NCBI RefSeq assembly: GCF_004345675.1
Contig: NZ_SLWU01000008.1
Coordinates: 41,450-105,449 of the forward strand
Direction: 5' to 3'
DNA from: Caldanaerobacter subterraneus
GTDB taxonomy: Bacteria > Bacillota > Thermoanaerobacteria > Thermoanaerobacterales > Thermoanaerobacteraceae
Length of the DNA stretch: 64,000 nucleotides
Shown here: one piece after another, positions 26,790 to 34,676 of the stretch
How positions within the stretch are numbered: the stretch's first letter is position 1
Layout of the letters: every line of letters begins with the position of its first letter
Program-made: the position numbers and the translations under genes
The notes under the pieces: model-generated
Told to the model about the DNA's origin: nothing
What the model saw: only the letters and a program-made list of their open reading frames with translations
Databases searched by the model: none

Positions 26790-26908
26790 TTGCGCAGCTG
26801 CTATTACCCTTTCAACAATATTAACTTTTTCATACCCGTTTCTTTTCCAAACAGTTCAGCCATCATGTACTTAAGGTTTCCACCTTTTGCTATTAAATGA
26901 CCATGCCT
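26790..26908 (-). pseudogene. Fused scraps of acoX and acoA from a decayed second aco operon
   Basis: 26790-26834 matches acoX 5292-5336 (3 differences in 45) and 26835-26907 matches acoA 7129-7201 (3 in 73). They are joined without filler, in the order of the real operon, and followed directly by the Lin0512 start fragment (26909-27020). acoB and most of acoX, acoA and Lin0512 are missing, so at least two internal deletions took place. Confidence 0.9.
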
Positions 26909-27059
26909 TATGAGATATAGCATCCTTTACTGCTTTTTGAGCAGCTTTATTGACATCCTGTCCATGTAAATCTACTCCATATCCAAACTCCACTACATAT
27001 CTTTTAATAAATATCACCTCCATTTTTACTTAAGTAGTTTTTGCCTCATACTCAGTATT

Positions 27060-27078
27060 TATGCAAGTTTTATGCCAA
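27060..27078 (-). promoter_or_regulatory. Sigma-54 promoter with consensus -24/-12, now facing AOR
   Basis: Minus strand TTGGCATAAAACTTGCATA fits TGGCAC-N5-TTGC with GG and GC correctly spaced. Reading on towards AOR (start 26744) I see only a truncated Lin0512 peptide and aco scraps, and no terminator. The predicted leader is about 300 nt. Confidence 0.8.
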
Positions 27079-27104
27079 AATAAAAACCCCCATAATCCTA
27101 GGGG
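27079..27104 (-). terminator. Probable acoR terminator
   Basis: CCCC-loop-GGGG followed by GTTTTTATTTT on the minus strand, about 60 nt after the acoR stop and immediately before the -24/-12 promoter. Confidence 0.55.
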
Positions 27105-27118
27105 ACATAAAAGTAACA

Positions 27119-27157
27119 GTCTCAAAATGAGACATATATCGCGTCTCATTTTGAGAC
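27119..27157. promoter_or_regulatory. Two palindromic activator sites, probable AcoR-binding UAS (right copy)
   Basis: GTCTCAAAATGAGAC (27119-27133) and GTCTCATTTTGAGAC (27143-27157), same arrangement as the left copy, unaltered. They lie between the acoR stop and the terminator. Confidence 0.7.
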
Positions 27158-27162
27158 TTAAA

Positions 27163-29115
27163 CTATTTTGTCTCAACTAGAGATGAAAGTTCTTTCAAAT
27201 TTACTTTGTATTTCTTTATTTTTCTGTAAATAGTCGCTCTGCTTAAATTTAGCATCTTAGCCGCTTTGACAACGTCGCCCTTTGCAAGCCTTAATGCTTC
27301 TTTTATATTCTTCTCCTCAATAACATCAAAAGGAAGTACTGCAGTCACATTTATGTCTTCCTCACAATTTTTTCTCTCTATATTCTCGGGAAAATAATCT
27401 TCAGTGATTATTTCGCCTTCTGCCAGGTAATAGGCTCTGTTAATGACATTCTGCAATTCTCTAACATTTCCAGGCCAATGATAATCTTTTAATCGCTTGA
27501 TAAAAGACTCACTCAAAACCTTCTGCTCGTTATTGTACTTATTCAGCCTGTCTACAAAAACTTTTGCAAGAAGTTCAATATCCCCTTTTCTTTCCCTTAA
27601 AGGAGGAATATTGATTTTTATTACGTTTATCCTGTAATACAAATCATTTCGAAAATTTTTCTTTTCTACTTCTTCACTTAAATTTCTATTAGTTGCCGCA
27701 ATCACTCGCACGTTTAATTTTTTCTCCTCTGTACCGCCAACTCTTACTATCCTATGATTGTCAAGAACTCTTAAAAGTTTAGACTGCACTTCATAAGGCA
27801 ATTCTCCTATTTCATCAAGAAAAATAGTTCCATTGTCTGCAAGCTCAAATTTGCCTGGTTTCCCTTTCTTGTTCGCTCCCGTAAATGCTCCTTTCTCGTA
27901 TCCAAAAAGTTCACTTTCAACCAATTCTCTAGGAATTGAAGCACAATTCACTGCAACAAAAGGTCCTTTAGCGCGTTTGCTGTAATTGTGAATAGCCTGT
28001 GCAAAAAGCTCTTTACCTGTCCCACTTTCTCCTTCAATTAGGATACTGCAATCACTTTTAGCCGCTTTTTTAGCCGTCTCTATAACCTTTTTCATTTTGT
28101 CATCCTGTGTAACTATATCTTCAAAAGTGTAATAAGCCCTAAATCCTGCCAATTTATTTACAACATTTCTTACATACCTTTCTTCTCTAAAAGTTATAAC
28201 AGTTCCTATTGTCTTTCTATTAGCCATTACAGGAACCGCGTTTATTCTGCAAGGTATTTTCCTCCCTTTGCTATAAAAAGCCCCTTCCACATCGTAATAA
28301 GGTTCTGACTGATTTAATACTTCTTTAATGATATCAAAATCTACAAAAGATTGGATGTGCCTACCTATAATTTCTTTGGGGGCTATGTTTAAAATCCTTA
28401 AAGCTATCTCATTTACTCGCTGAACCACGAAATTGTGGTCAAGTATTAACATTCCTTCATGTATTGAATCAAACGTTGCATCTATGAGCTTATGTGACCT
28501 CATTAAAGCTAACTGTTTTTCAATTGCATAGGCACCTGCCAGGACAACACCCAAATTATGCGGATGAGCCTCTTCTTTCAAACCAGTCATATCAAGGCAT
28601 CCAATAACGTTTCCCTTCTCGTCATGGATAGGAGCAGCAGAACATGTAGCCATGTGATGAGTTATACAGTAGTGCTCAGCTCCTACCAATTGAATTGGCC
28701 TATCAAGCCTTAAGGCAAGAGCAATAGCATTGGTTCCCACTGCTTCCTCTGTCCACAAAGCTCCTTCCACAAAATTAAGTTTGCGTGTCTCTCCCATTAT
28801 GTTTTCATCACCTATTCTATCTATTAAGTATCCATCCTTATCTACCAGCACAAGTAAAAACCCAGACCCTGTTACTTGTCGGTATATATCCTCCATTATA
28901 GGATGGGCAACAGAGATCAACTCTTCATTTTCTTTTAATCTTACTTTCATACTTTTTTCATCTAATATCTCTCCCACCCCTCCAAAAGGGTCCACTCCAT
29001 ATTCTCTGCATAACTTCCAAGACTCTTTTATTTCTTCCCTAATCCCTTCCTCCAATATACCTTCTGTAATGTATCTCCACCACGCCTTTTCCATAAAGGA
29101 AATAAAATCCTTCAT
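27163..29115 (-). CDS. acoR: Sigma-54-dependent activator of acetoin catabolism, AcoR
   Basis: 650-residue enhancer-binding protein that activates -24/-12 promoters. Order: N-terminal GAF-type sensor (about 70-200), PAS domain (about 210-310), AAA+ domain with Walker A GESGTGKE (362-369), the sigma-54-contact loop GAFTGA (409-414) and Walker B TIFLDEIGE, then a Fis-type helix-turn-helix at the C-terminus (AAKMLNLSRATIYRKIKKY). ATG 29115 behind GGGGGATTTGA. In the ancestral order it stood directly upstream of the aco operon; the tungsten island now separates them by about 19 kb. Its last 100 codons are duplicated at 7925-8225. Confidence 0.95.
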   Translation of the reverse strand: MKDFISFMEKAWWRYITEGILEEGIREEIKESWKLCREYGVDPFGGVGEILDEKSMKVRLKENEELISVAHPIMEDIYRQVTGSGFLLVLVDKDGYLIDRIGDENIMGETRKLNFVEGALWTEEAVGTNAIALALRLDRPIQLVGAEHYCITHHMATCSAAPIHDEKGNVIGCLDMTGLKEEAHPHNLGVVLAGAYAIEKQLALMRSHKLIDATFDSIHEGMLILDHNFVVQRVNEIALRILNIAPKEIIGRHIQSFVDFDIIKEVLNQSEPYYDVEGAFYSKGRKIPCRINAVPVMANRKTIGTVITFREERYVRNVVNKLAGFRAYYTFEDIVTQDDKMKKVIETAKKAAKSDCSILIEGESGTGKELFAQAIHNYSKRAKGPFVAVNCASIPRELVESELFGYEKGAFTGANKKGKPGKFELADNGTIFLDEIGELPYEVQSKLLRVLDNHRIVRVGGTEEKKLNVRVIAATNRNLSEEVEKKNFRNDLYYRINVIKINIPPLRERKGDIELLAKVFVDRLNKYNNEQKVLSESFIKRLKDYHWPGNVRELQNVINRAYYLAEGEIITEDYFPENIERKNCEEDINVTAVLPFDVIEEKNIKEALRLAKGDVVKAAKMLNLSRATIYRKIKKYKVNLKELSSLVETK

Positions 29116-29133
29116 TCAAATCCCCCTTTTTAC

Positions 29134-29174
29134 AAAAAAAGCAGCCTTCATTAAAAGCCCATTTTGAAAGCTGC
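29134..29174 (-). terminator. Terminator after lipA
   Basis: Stem GCAGCTTTCA/TGAAGGCTGC (one mismatch) followed by seven T on the minus strand, between lipA and acoR. acoR must therefore have its own promoter or rely on read-through. Confidence 0.8.
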
Positions 29175-29195
29175 TTTTTCTTTACCACAAATAAC

Positions 29196-30044
29196 TCATC
29201 CTCTTGCTAAACTCAAACCCACATCAGCATGATAAGAACTTCTAACCAACGGCCCAGAAGCTACATGCTTAAATCCTAATTTGTAGCCTATCTCTTCATA
29301 TCTTTTAAACTGTTCAGGGGTTACATATTCAGCTACTTCTATGTGCTTATGAGAAGGTCTTAGATACTGTCCTATGGTCATCATATCGCAATCAATATCT
29401 CTTAAATCCTTCATAACTTCTATTACTTCCTCTTCTGTTTCGCCCAGTCCCACCATAATCCCTGATTTAGTAAGTATTAGAGGGTCCAGCTCTTTGACCT
29501 TTTTAAGGAGGTTTAAAGACCTAATGTAATCCGCTTTTGGCCTCACTCTTGAGTAAAGCCTCGGAACCGTCTCTACATTGTGATTTATTACATCAGGTTT
29601 TGCTTCCACAACAGTCCTGATTGCCTCTTCATTTCCCATAAAATCAGGCACAAGCACTTCAACAGTGACTCCTGGCAGCTTTTTTAGCTCATATATTGTC
29701 TTCGCAAAATGTGAAGCCCCACCGTCTGGCAAATCATCCCTTGTAACAGACGTAACTACCACATGCCTTAACCCCAACCTTCTAGCTGCTTCCGCCACTC
29801 TTCTCGGCTCTTCCTCATCAAGGGGCTGAGGATGCCCTTTTTCCACTGCACAAAATCTGCAGTTTCTAGTACATATGTTGCCCATTATCATAAAAGTTGC
29901 TGTTCTCCTTGCAAAGCACTCCCCCATGTTTGGGCAGTTTGCACTTTGACATACGGTATTTAAGGCCATATTTTTCAAAAAAGCTTCCATCCTGTTTAAA
30001 TCCTCACTTAAAATTCTCACTTTAAGCCATTCAGGCTTTCGCAC
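29196..30044 (-). CDS. lipA: Lipoyl synthase
   Basis: Radical-SAM enzyme that inserts two sulfurs into octanoyl-E2. About 282 residues with both cluster motifs: the auxiliary cluster CxxxxCxxxxxC ([12 protein letters not shown]) and the radical-SAM CxxxCxxC (CTRNCRFC), plus the C-terminal RSSYHAD whose Ser is a cluster ligand. GTG 30044 follows GGTGG at 6 nt; TTG 30050 is also possible. It overlaps lipB. It serves the lipoyl domain of AcoC. Confidence 0.96.
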   Translation of the reverse strand: MRKPEWLKVRILSEDLNRMEAFLKNMALNTVCQSANCPNMGECFARRTATFMIMGNICTRNCRFCAVEKGHPQPLDEEEPRRVAEAARRLGLRHVVVTSVTRDDLPDGGASHFAKTIYELKKLPGVTVEVLVPDFMGNEEAIRTVVEAKPDVINHNVETVPRLYSRVRPKADYIRSLNLLKKVKELDPLILTKSGIMVGLGETEEEVIEVMKDLRDIDCDMMTIGQYLRPSHKHIEVAEYVTPEQFKRYEEIGYKLGFKHVASGPLVRSSYHADVGLSLARG

Positions 30045-30717
30045 TGTCAACCACCGCCAATCTAGTTAAATCAATCTCTTCAAATTTTATTTCGAACACC
30101 TCTTCAAACTTGTCCACAAGTCTGTCCATCACTTCTTCTATTTCAACTTCTATTCCAAGCTTTTTCATGGAAGTGACACCAAACTCTGTAATTCCACAAG
30201 CGTTAATAAGGCCAAAGTAAGACAGGTCAGTGTTAACATTGAGCGCTATACCGTGCCAAGTTATCCACCTTTTAACCGCAATGCCTATTGCGCATATCTT
30301 TTCATCTCCAACCCACACACCCGTGTACTTTTCCTTGCGTCCGGCGATAATCCCATATTCCCTCAGAAGCCTTATTACAGCTTCTTCTAAATTATGAACA
30401 AAAAGGTGAACATCTTTCTGCCATTTTGCCAGGTTAAAAATGGGATAGGCTACCACCTGTCCAGGCCCGTGAAAAGTTATTTTTCCTCCCCTTTCTACTT
30501 TGTAAAGCTCTGCCTTTTCTTTTATGTAATCAATGGGGACCAGTATGTCTTCATCATATCCACCTGAAACACCTATGGTGTATACTGGCTTATGCTGAAG
30601 TAATATCAAAATACCGTCTGTTTCTTCCTTTTTAACTTTTTCAAAAGCCTTAAGCTGTATCTCTTTCCCTTCAAGATAAGGAACCACACCTAATTTTAAT
30701 ACTTCTCCTCTCCTCAA
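30031..30717 (-). CDS. lipB: Octanoyltransferase
   Basis: Transfers octanoyl from ACP to the E2 lipoyl lysine. 228 residues; motifs [34 protein letters not shown] and the catalytic-Lys/Cys region [13 protein letters not shown]...CGI. The start appears to be TTG 30717 with GGGGGAATTGTT before it; no ATG is near. Lies 16 nt after lpdA and overlaps lipA by 14-20 nt, so lpdA-lipB-lipA form one operon. Confidence 0.95.
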   Translation of the reverse strand: MRRGEVLKLGVVPYLEGKEIQLKAFEKVKKEETDGILILLQHKPVYTIGVSGGYDEDILVPIDYIKEKAELYKVERGGKITFHGPGQVVAYPIFNLAKWQKDVHLFVHNLEEAVIRLLREYGIIAGRKEKYTGVWVGDEKICAIGIAVKRWITWHGIALNVNTDLSYFGLINACGITEFGVTSMKKLGIEVEIEEVMDRLVDKFEEVFEIKFEEIDLTRLAVVDSAKA

Positions 30718-30733
30718 AACAATTCCCCCTATT

Positions 30734-32089
30734 TTAACCTTTGTTTATTGGCATCCCTAAAGCATCCTCTGCAGCCTCTTTTATACTCTCAGAAAGTGTA
30801 GGATGAGCATGTATGCTATCTGCCAATTCCTCCAGCGTAAACTCCTCTTTTATGGCCAATACCCCTTCATGTATTATCTCTGTAGCACCAGCCCCTATTA
30901 TCTCCATACCGACTACTCTTCCATATTTTCCTTCTGCGATTATTTTCACAAACCCATCGCTTTCTCCCATAGTCATAGCCCTTCCCAAAGCCGTATACGG
31001 GAAAGTGCCTATTTTCACTTCTCCATACTTTTCTCTTGCCTGTGATTCATTAAGACCAACCCAAGCAACCTCTGGATTTGTATAAAGGCAGTTAGGTACC
31101 GCCGTCAGATCCGCTTCTTTTTCTTCCCCTGCTATGTTGTGAGCAGCTACAATTCCCTGATAAGAAGCCACATGTGCCAGTTGTATGCCTCCTGTAACAT
31201 CTCCAATAGCGTATATATTTTCTATGCTTGTCCTCATATGGGAATCCACTTTTATTCCTCTTCCGTTCATCTCGAGGTTTAAAGCATCGACCCCGTTTAC
31301 ATTAGGCACTCTTCCTACCGCAACCAAAACAGCATCACATTCGACACTCTCTTGATTACCGTTTTCTGTATAAATTACTCTCAGACCTCTTTCTATTTTT
31401 TCTACTTTACTATTTAGATGAAGCTCTATCTTTTGCTTTTTCAATGCTTTTTCCATCACTCCAACTACATCTCTATCAAGCATTGGTAAAAGCTGAGGAA
31501 GCATCTCTATCATAATTACTTTGCTCCCCAAAGAAGCATAAATATTTGCAAATTCAAGTCCAATAATTCCTGCTCCAATTATCACTATTTTTTCAGGAAT
31601 TTTTTCTAATTCCAAAGCTTTATCGCTTGTCATGACGCCTTCTAAGTCAATTCCCTCTATAGGGGGCAGAAATACCTTTGAACCAGTAGCAATTATAAAA
31701 TTCTCTGCAGTGTACTTTGCTCCATTTACTTCAACAGTATTTTTATCAATAAACGTTCCCTTTCCATTTATGACATCAATGTGGTGTAAGTTCATCAAAT
31801 AACCTACCCCACCTACTAATCTCTTTACTACCCGCTCTTTTTTCTGGCGAAGCTTGGCAATATCTAAAGTGTACTCTGCAGTTATTCCAAAGTCTTTTGC
31901 TTCTTTTATGCGGGTTACAAGTTCTGCAGCGTGAGCATAAACCTTTGTAGGAATACACCCTCTATTAAGGCATGTACCTCCCAGAGAATCTTCTTCTATC
32001 AAAGCTACTTTTTTACCCAATTCACTTAATCTAATGGCTGCAGTATAACCTCCAGGTCCTCCTCCTACGACTATCACATCGTAATTCAT
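30734..32089 (-). CDS. lpdA: Dihydrolipoamide dehydrogenase (E3)
   Basis: Flavoprotein that reoxidises the E2 dihydrolipoyl arm with NAD. 451 residues. FAD motif VVGGGPGGYTAAIRLSELG, redox disulfide GGTCLNRGCIPTK, NAD motif VIIGAGIIGLEFANIYASLG, and the interface His-Glu in HAHPTLSE. No N-terminal lipoyl domain. ATG 32089 with AAAGGAGGAGTATAATC before it. First gene of lpdA-lipB-lipA, completing the acetoin dehydrogenase complex. Confidence 0.97.
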   Translation of the reverse strand: MNYDVIVVGGGPGGYTAAIRLSELGKKVALIEEDSLGGTCLNRGCIPTKVYAHAAELVTRIKEAKDFGITAEYTLDIAKLRQKKERVVKRLVGGVGYLMNLHHIDVINGKGTFIDKNTVEVNGAKYTAENFIIATGSKVFLPPIEGIDLEGVMTSDKALELEKIPEKIVIIGAGIIGLEFANIYASLGSKVIMIEMLPQLLPMLDRDVVGVMEKALKKQKIELHLNSKVEKIERGLRVIYTENGNQESVECDAVLVAVGRVPNVNGVDALNLEMNGRGIKVDSHMRTSIENIYAIGDVTGGIQLAHVASYQGIVAAHNIAGEEKEADLTAVPNCLYTNPEVAWVGLNESQAREKYGEVKIGTFPYTALGRAMTMGESDGFVKIIAEGKYGRVVGMEIIGAGATEIIHEGVLAIKEEFTLEELADSIHAHPTLSESIKEAAEDALGMPINKG

Positions 32090-32248
32090 GATTATACTCC
32101 TCCTTTTTTCTTATTGCATCAAAGCTACTTTATATTATATATTATTTCTACATTTTTGCTAAAAATCCTTTTTAAAAGTCATGTTAATAGTTTAACAATT
32201 CTATATCGCAACTTATTTGCATATATTTTAGCGAAAGGGGGCTTGAAA

Positions 32249-33625
32249 ATGGCAAATATACTCATCGAAAAAGGAGATTTTTTTAAATACCTTTATTTAG
32301 AAGACAAAAAGATAGCTCTTAAAAAAATAAGTGAAGGTAAAGAGGCGGAGGAAGTCATAGTTTCTGACTGTGAAAGCGATTTTGATGCCTGTTTTGATGA
32401 TGAAGGAAAACTAAATTTGATATACCAAAATTCAGAAGGAGAATTAGTTTTATTAATTCTTTCAGAAAGGGGATGGCATAAAAAAGTTCTTTACTCTTAC
32501 CCTGATAAAAATACGCATCTTGATAATTTTACCCTATTAATAAAAAACAAGGTGGTACACCTTTTTTACACCTTAAGCAGTATAAGCAAACCTCGAGAAA
32601 TGCTTTTAATTCATCAAAAATGGGATAAAAACTGGAGTGGCAAAAACATCGCTTTAATTAAAGGCCCTTTACTCTTCCCTTTCTATGAAGTATTTTTAGA
32701 AGATGAAAGAAATGTTCATCTTCTTTATACAACAGTTGAGAAAAATAAAACACAACTTTACTACCTTTTCTACACGCAAGATTCCTGGTCACCAAAATTT
32801 TTAATTTCCGAATCAGAAAAAATCTTCTCACCTGCTATTTCGGTAGACTCTCAGAAAAACATACACACCCTTTGGATAGAAGAGGACATAATTCAAGAGA
32901 TAAAGTATAAGAAAAAAACTCCAGGCAGCTGGCCAAAAGGAAACTGGACCGCTGCCACTACCTTAGCCTACTCCACCGAAATTAAAAATTTGCACCTTTC
33001 TGTTATAGATAACAACCTGTGGGGAAGCTACATACAAAAAGACAGCCTTTTTGCAACCATATCCTCCGACAGTGGAAATAGCTGGTCCAAACCCTTTAAA
33101 CTTCCTTTCTCACTCCAAGAAGTAGAATTTTTTAAACTGAGAGCTCCCTTAGGGAATTTACAATCTAATTACATTTTCCTAAGCAAAAAAGGAGAAATAA
33201 TACCACTGGAATACAAACCTAGGAAGGAACCAGAAGAAAAAAGCACTTATTTCACCTTTTACATAAAAGAAGTCCAAGAGTACTTAAATCTCTTAATCAA
33301 AAAGTTACAGACTTTGAAAGAGGAAAAGTCTTTTTTGGAAGAAGAATTAAACAGAAAAAATGCCGAAATTGCAATGAAAAACAAAAACATCTTTGAACTT
33401 CAGGAGCTTTTAAAGCAAGCAAATGAGGAAAAAGCAAAGATATCTCTTAAAGCAGACAATTACAATACAATGGTAAACAGATTGATGAGAGAAAATGAAA
33501 ACCTAAAAAGGCAGATAAAGGACTTACAGAATCAAGTACTAATTTTAAACTCCAAGCTAGAAAGCATTAAAAATGCCACTACATTTCAAAAAATAAAAAG
33601 CCTCTTCATAAAAGAAGAGGACTAA
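32249..33625 (+). CDS. Orphan protein: beta-propeller-like repeats plus C-terminal coiled coil
   Basis: About 458 residues from ATG 32249, which has GAAAGGGGGC at good spacing; a longer frame to 32114 has no such site and would add a spurious hydrophobic leader. Residues 1 to about 330 show recurring strand-rich units with aromatic turns (NVHLLYTTVE, NIHTLWIEED, SDSGNSWSKPFKLP), the last resembling a sialidase Asp-box. Residues about 350-445 form a long Lys/Glu heptad coiled coil (LKEEKSFLEEELNRK...ENLKRQIKDLQNQVLILN). No signal peptide or enzyme motif. Function unknown; the layout suggests a binding head on an oligomerising stalk. Its stop overlaps the convergent DUF3343 gene. Confidence 0.85.
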   Translation: MANILIEKGDFFKYLYLEDKKIALKKISEGKEAEEVIVSDCESDFDACFDDEGKLNLIYQNSEGELVLLILSERGWHKKVLYSYPDKNTHLDNFTLLIKNKVVHLFYTLSSISKPREMLLIHQKWDKNWSGKNIALIKGPLLFPFYEVFLEDERNVHLLYTTVEKNKTQLYYLFYTQDSWSPKFLISESEKIFSPAISVDSQKNIHTLWIEEDIIQEIKYKKKTPGSWPKGNWTAATTLAYSTEIKNLHLSVIDNNLWGSYIQKDSLFATISSDSGNSWSKPFKLPFSLQEVEFFKLRAPLGNLQSNYIFLSKKGEIIPLEYKPRKEPEEKSTYFTFYIKEVQEYLNLLIKKLQTLKEEKSFLEEELNRKNAEIAMKNKNIFELQELLKQANEEKAKISLKADNYNTMVNRLMRENENLKRQIKDLQNQVLILNSKLESIKNATTFQKIKSLFIKEED

Positions 33626-33879
33626 ACCACTTTTACTATTTTATACCCCGCCGGTATTTTTTCCACTTCGTATATTCCCTTGTATGGAACATTAATTCTC
33701 TGTAATAAATTTTGCACCACTTTTAAAGACTCAAGCCCAAATTTGAGAGAATGACTGCACCCTTCTGAAATGCTTCTTGGCGTAGGAACAAATTCTACAG
33801 CAATATTGTGCCTTTTTAATACTCTCTCTGCCATAAGCCCATGCTGATAGGAATAAAACACGATCAACCCGTATTTCAC
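33622..33879 (-). CDS. DUF3343 family protein (putative Se/S-carrier-like)
   Basis: About 85 residues: MKYGLIVFYSYQHGLMAERVLKRHNIAVEFVPTP, then RSISEGCSHSLKF with the family's conserved Cys. The family is thought to carry sulfur or selenium, on limited evidence. GTG 33879 has GAGGTG 6 nt before it and is preferred to GTG 33888, which lies in the SD. Convergent with the coiled-coil gene, overlapping by 4 nt. Confidence 0.85.
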   Translation of the reverse strand: MKYGLIVFYSYQHGLMAERVLKRHNIAVEFVPTPRSISEGCSHSLKFGLESLKVVQNLLQRINVPYKGIYEVEKIPAGYKIVKVV

Positions 33880-34004
33880 ACATACCACCTCAGAACCAGT
33901 ATATTCTACACCTCCCTCAGTTGATACAATGTTCCTTCATGTCCATAAATTACTTAAAGGAATTTACAGCTTTCTGTAGAATATATTGATTTGAGGTGGT
34001 GTAC

Positions 34005-34646
34005 ATGAAAACAAAATCAACAATAGCACTAGTTTTAGCAGCAATTTCACTTTTTTCTTTTAATTCTGCTGACGCTTCAATCTTTTACTCTTATGGCTAT
34101 TTTTCAAAAAACAATTTAATAAGACCTTCTGCTCTTATAACAGTAAGACAGCCTGTCTCCTTAAACAAAAAAATAGCTTCATACACACCTTCCTCCAGTA
34201 TCATAAATAGTAATACAGCAAATCCAAGTAACACTTCACAAATTCAAACAAGTGCAGTACTTTCACAGGAGGAAAAAACTTTAGTAGAACTGGTGAATAA
34301 AGAAAGAAAAAAAAACAACCTCTTGCCATTACAGGTAGATGAAAATCTGTGCAAAGTTGCTAGACTAAAAGCTGAAGACATGCGGGACAACGACTACTTT
34401 TCTCACATTTCTCCAAATTACGGCTCTCCTTTTGACATGCTCAAAAAATTTGGAATAAATTATTATATGGCAGGTGAAAACATAGCAGTAGATTCTAACG
34501 TGATAAAAGCTCACTATTCTTTGATGAATTCAGAAGGGCACAGGGCGAATATATTAAATCCTTATTACAATAAAATTGGAGTCGGAATAGTAAAAAATAA
34601 ACAAGGAAATGGAATAATAGTAGTGGAACTTTTTATAAAAGATTAA
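34005..34646 (+). CDS. Secreted CAP-domain (SCP/YkwD-like) protein
   Basis: 213 residues. Sec signal peptide (KTKSTIALVLAAISLFSF, Ala-rich cleavage at DASA-like site), a Ser/Asn/Thr-rich linker to about residue 85, then a CAP domain: LVELVNKERKKNNLLPLQVDENL, AEDMRDNDYFSH, GENIAVD, SEGHRANILNPYYNKIGVGI, with the His and Glu residues of the CAP cavity. YkwD-type proteins occur on the envelope or spore coat of Firmicutes; the role is not known. ATG 34005 behind GAGGTGGTGTAC. Confidence 0.92.
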   Translation: MKTKSTIALVLAAISLFSFNSADASIFYSYGYFSKNNLIRPSALITVRQPVSLNKKIASYTPSSSIINSNTANPSNTSQIQTSAVLSQEEKTLVELVNKERKKNNLLPLQVDENLCKVARLKAEDMRDNDYFSHISPNYGSPFDMLKKFGINYYMAGENIAVDSNVIKAHYSLMNSEGHRANILNPYYNKIGVGIVKNKQGNGIIVVELFIKD

Positions 34647-34676
34647 TCCGGGAACTTCCCGGATTAATCTTTTTCC
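34645..34676 (+). terminator. Bidirectional terminator between CAP gene and aminopeptidase
   Basis: Perfect stem AATCCGGGAA-C-TTCCCGGATT then AATCTTTTT on the plus strand. It overlaps the 3' end of the convergent aminopeptidase gene. Confidence 0.8.

Larger units (their letters stand above)
26909..27463. repeat. Right copy of the 555-bp direct repeat
   Basis: Ungapped match to 7671-8225. It contains a truncated Lin0512 start (33 codons, then out of frame to a stop), the -24/-12 promoter with consensus GC, the terminator, both palindromes and the 3' end of the intact acoR. Confidence 0.95.

Noticed and set aside
7800..27160. Composite transposon bounded by IS copies
   Set aside because: The borders are duplicated aco DNA, not paired IS elements; the one intact IS lies inside and has its own target duplication.
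32114..32248. N-terminal extension (signal-like hydrophobic leader) of the coiled-coil protein
   Set aside because: No Shine-Dalgarno before 32114, whereas ATG 32249 has a strong one; the stretch is more likely promoter region.
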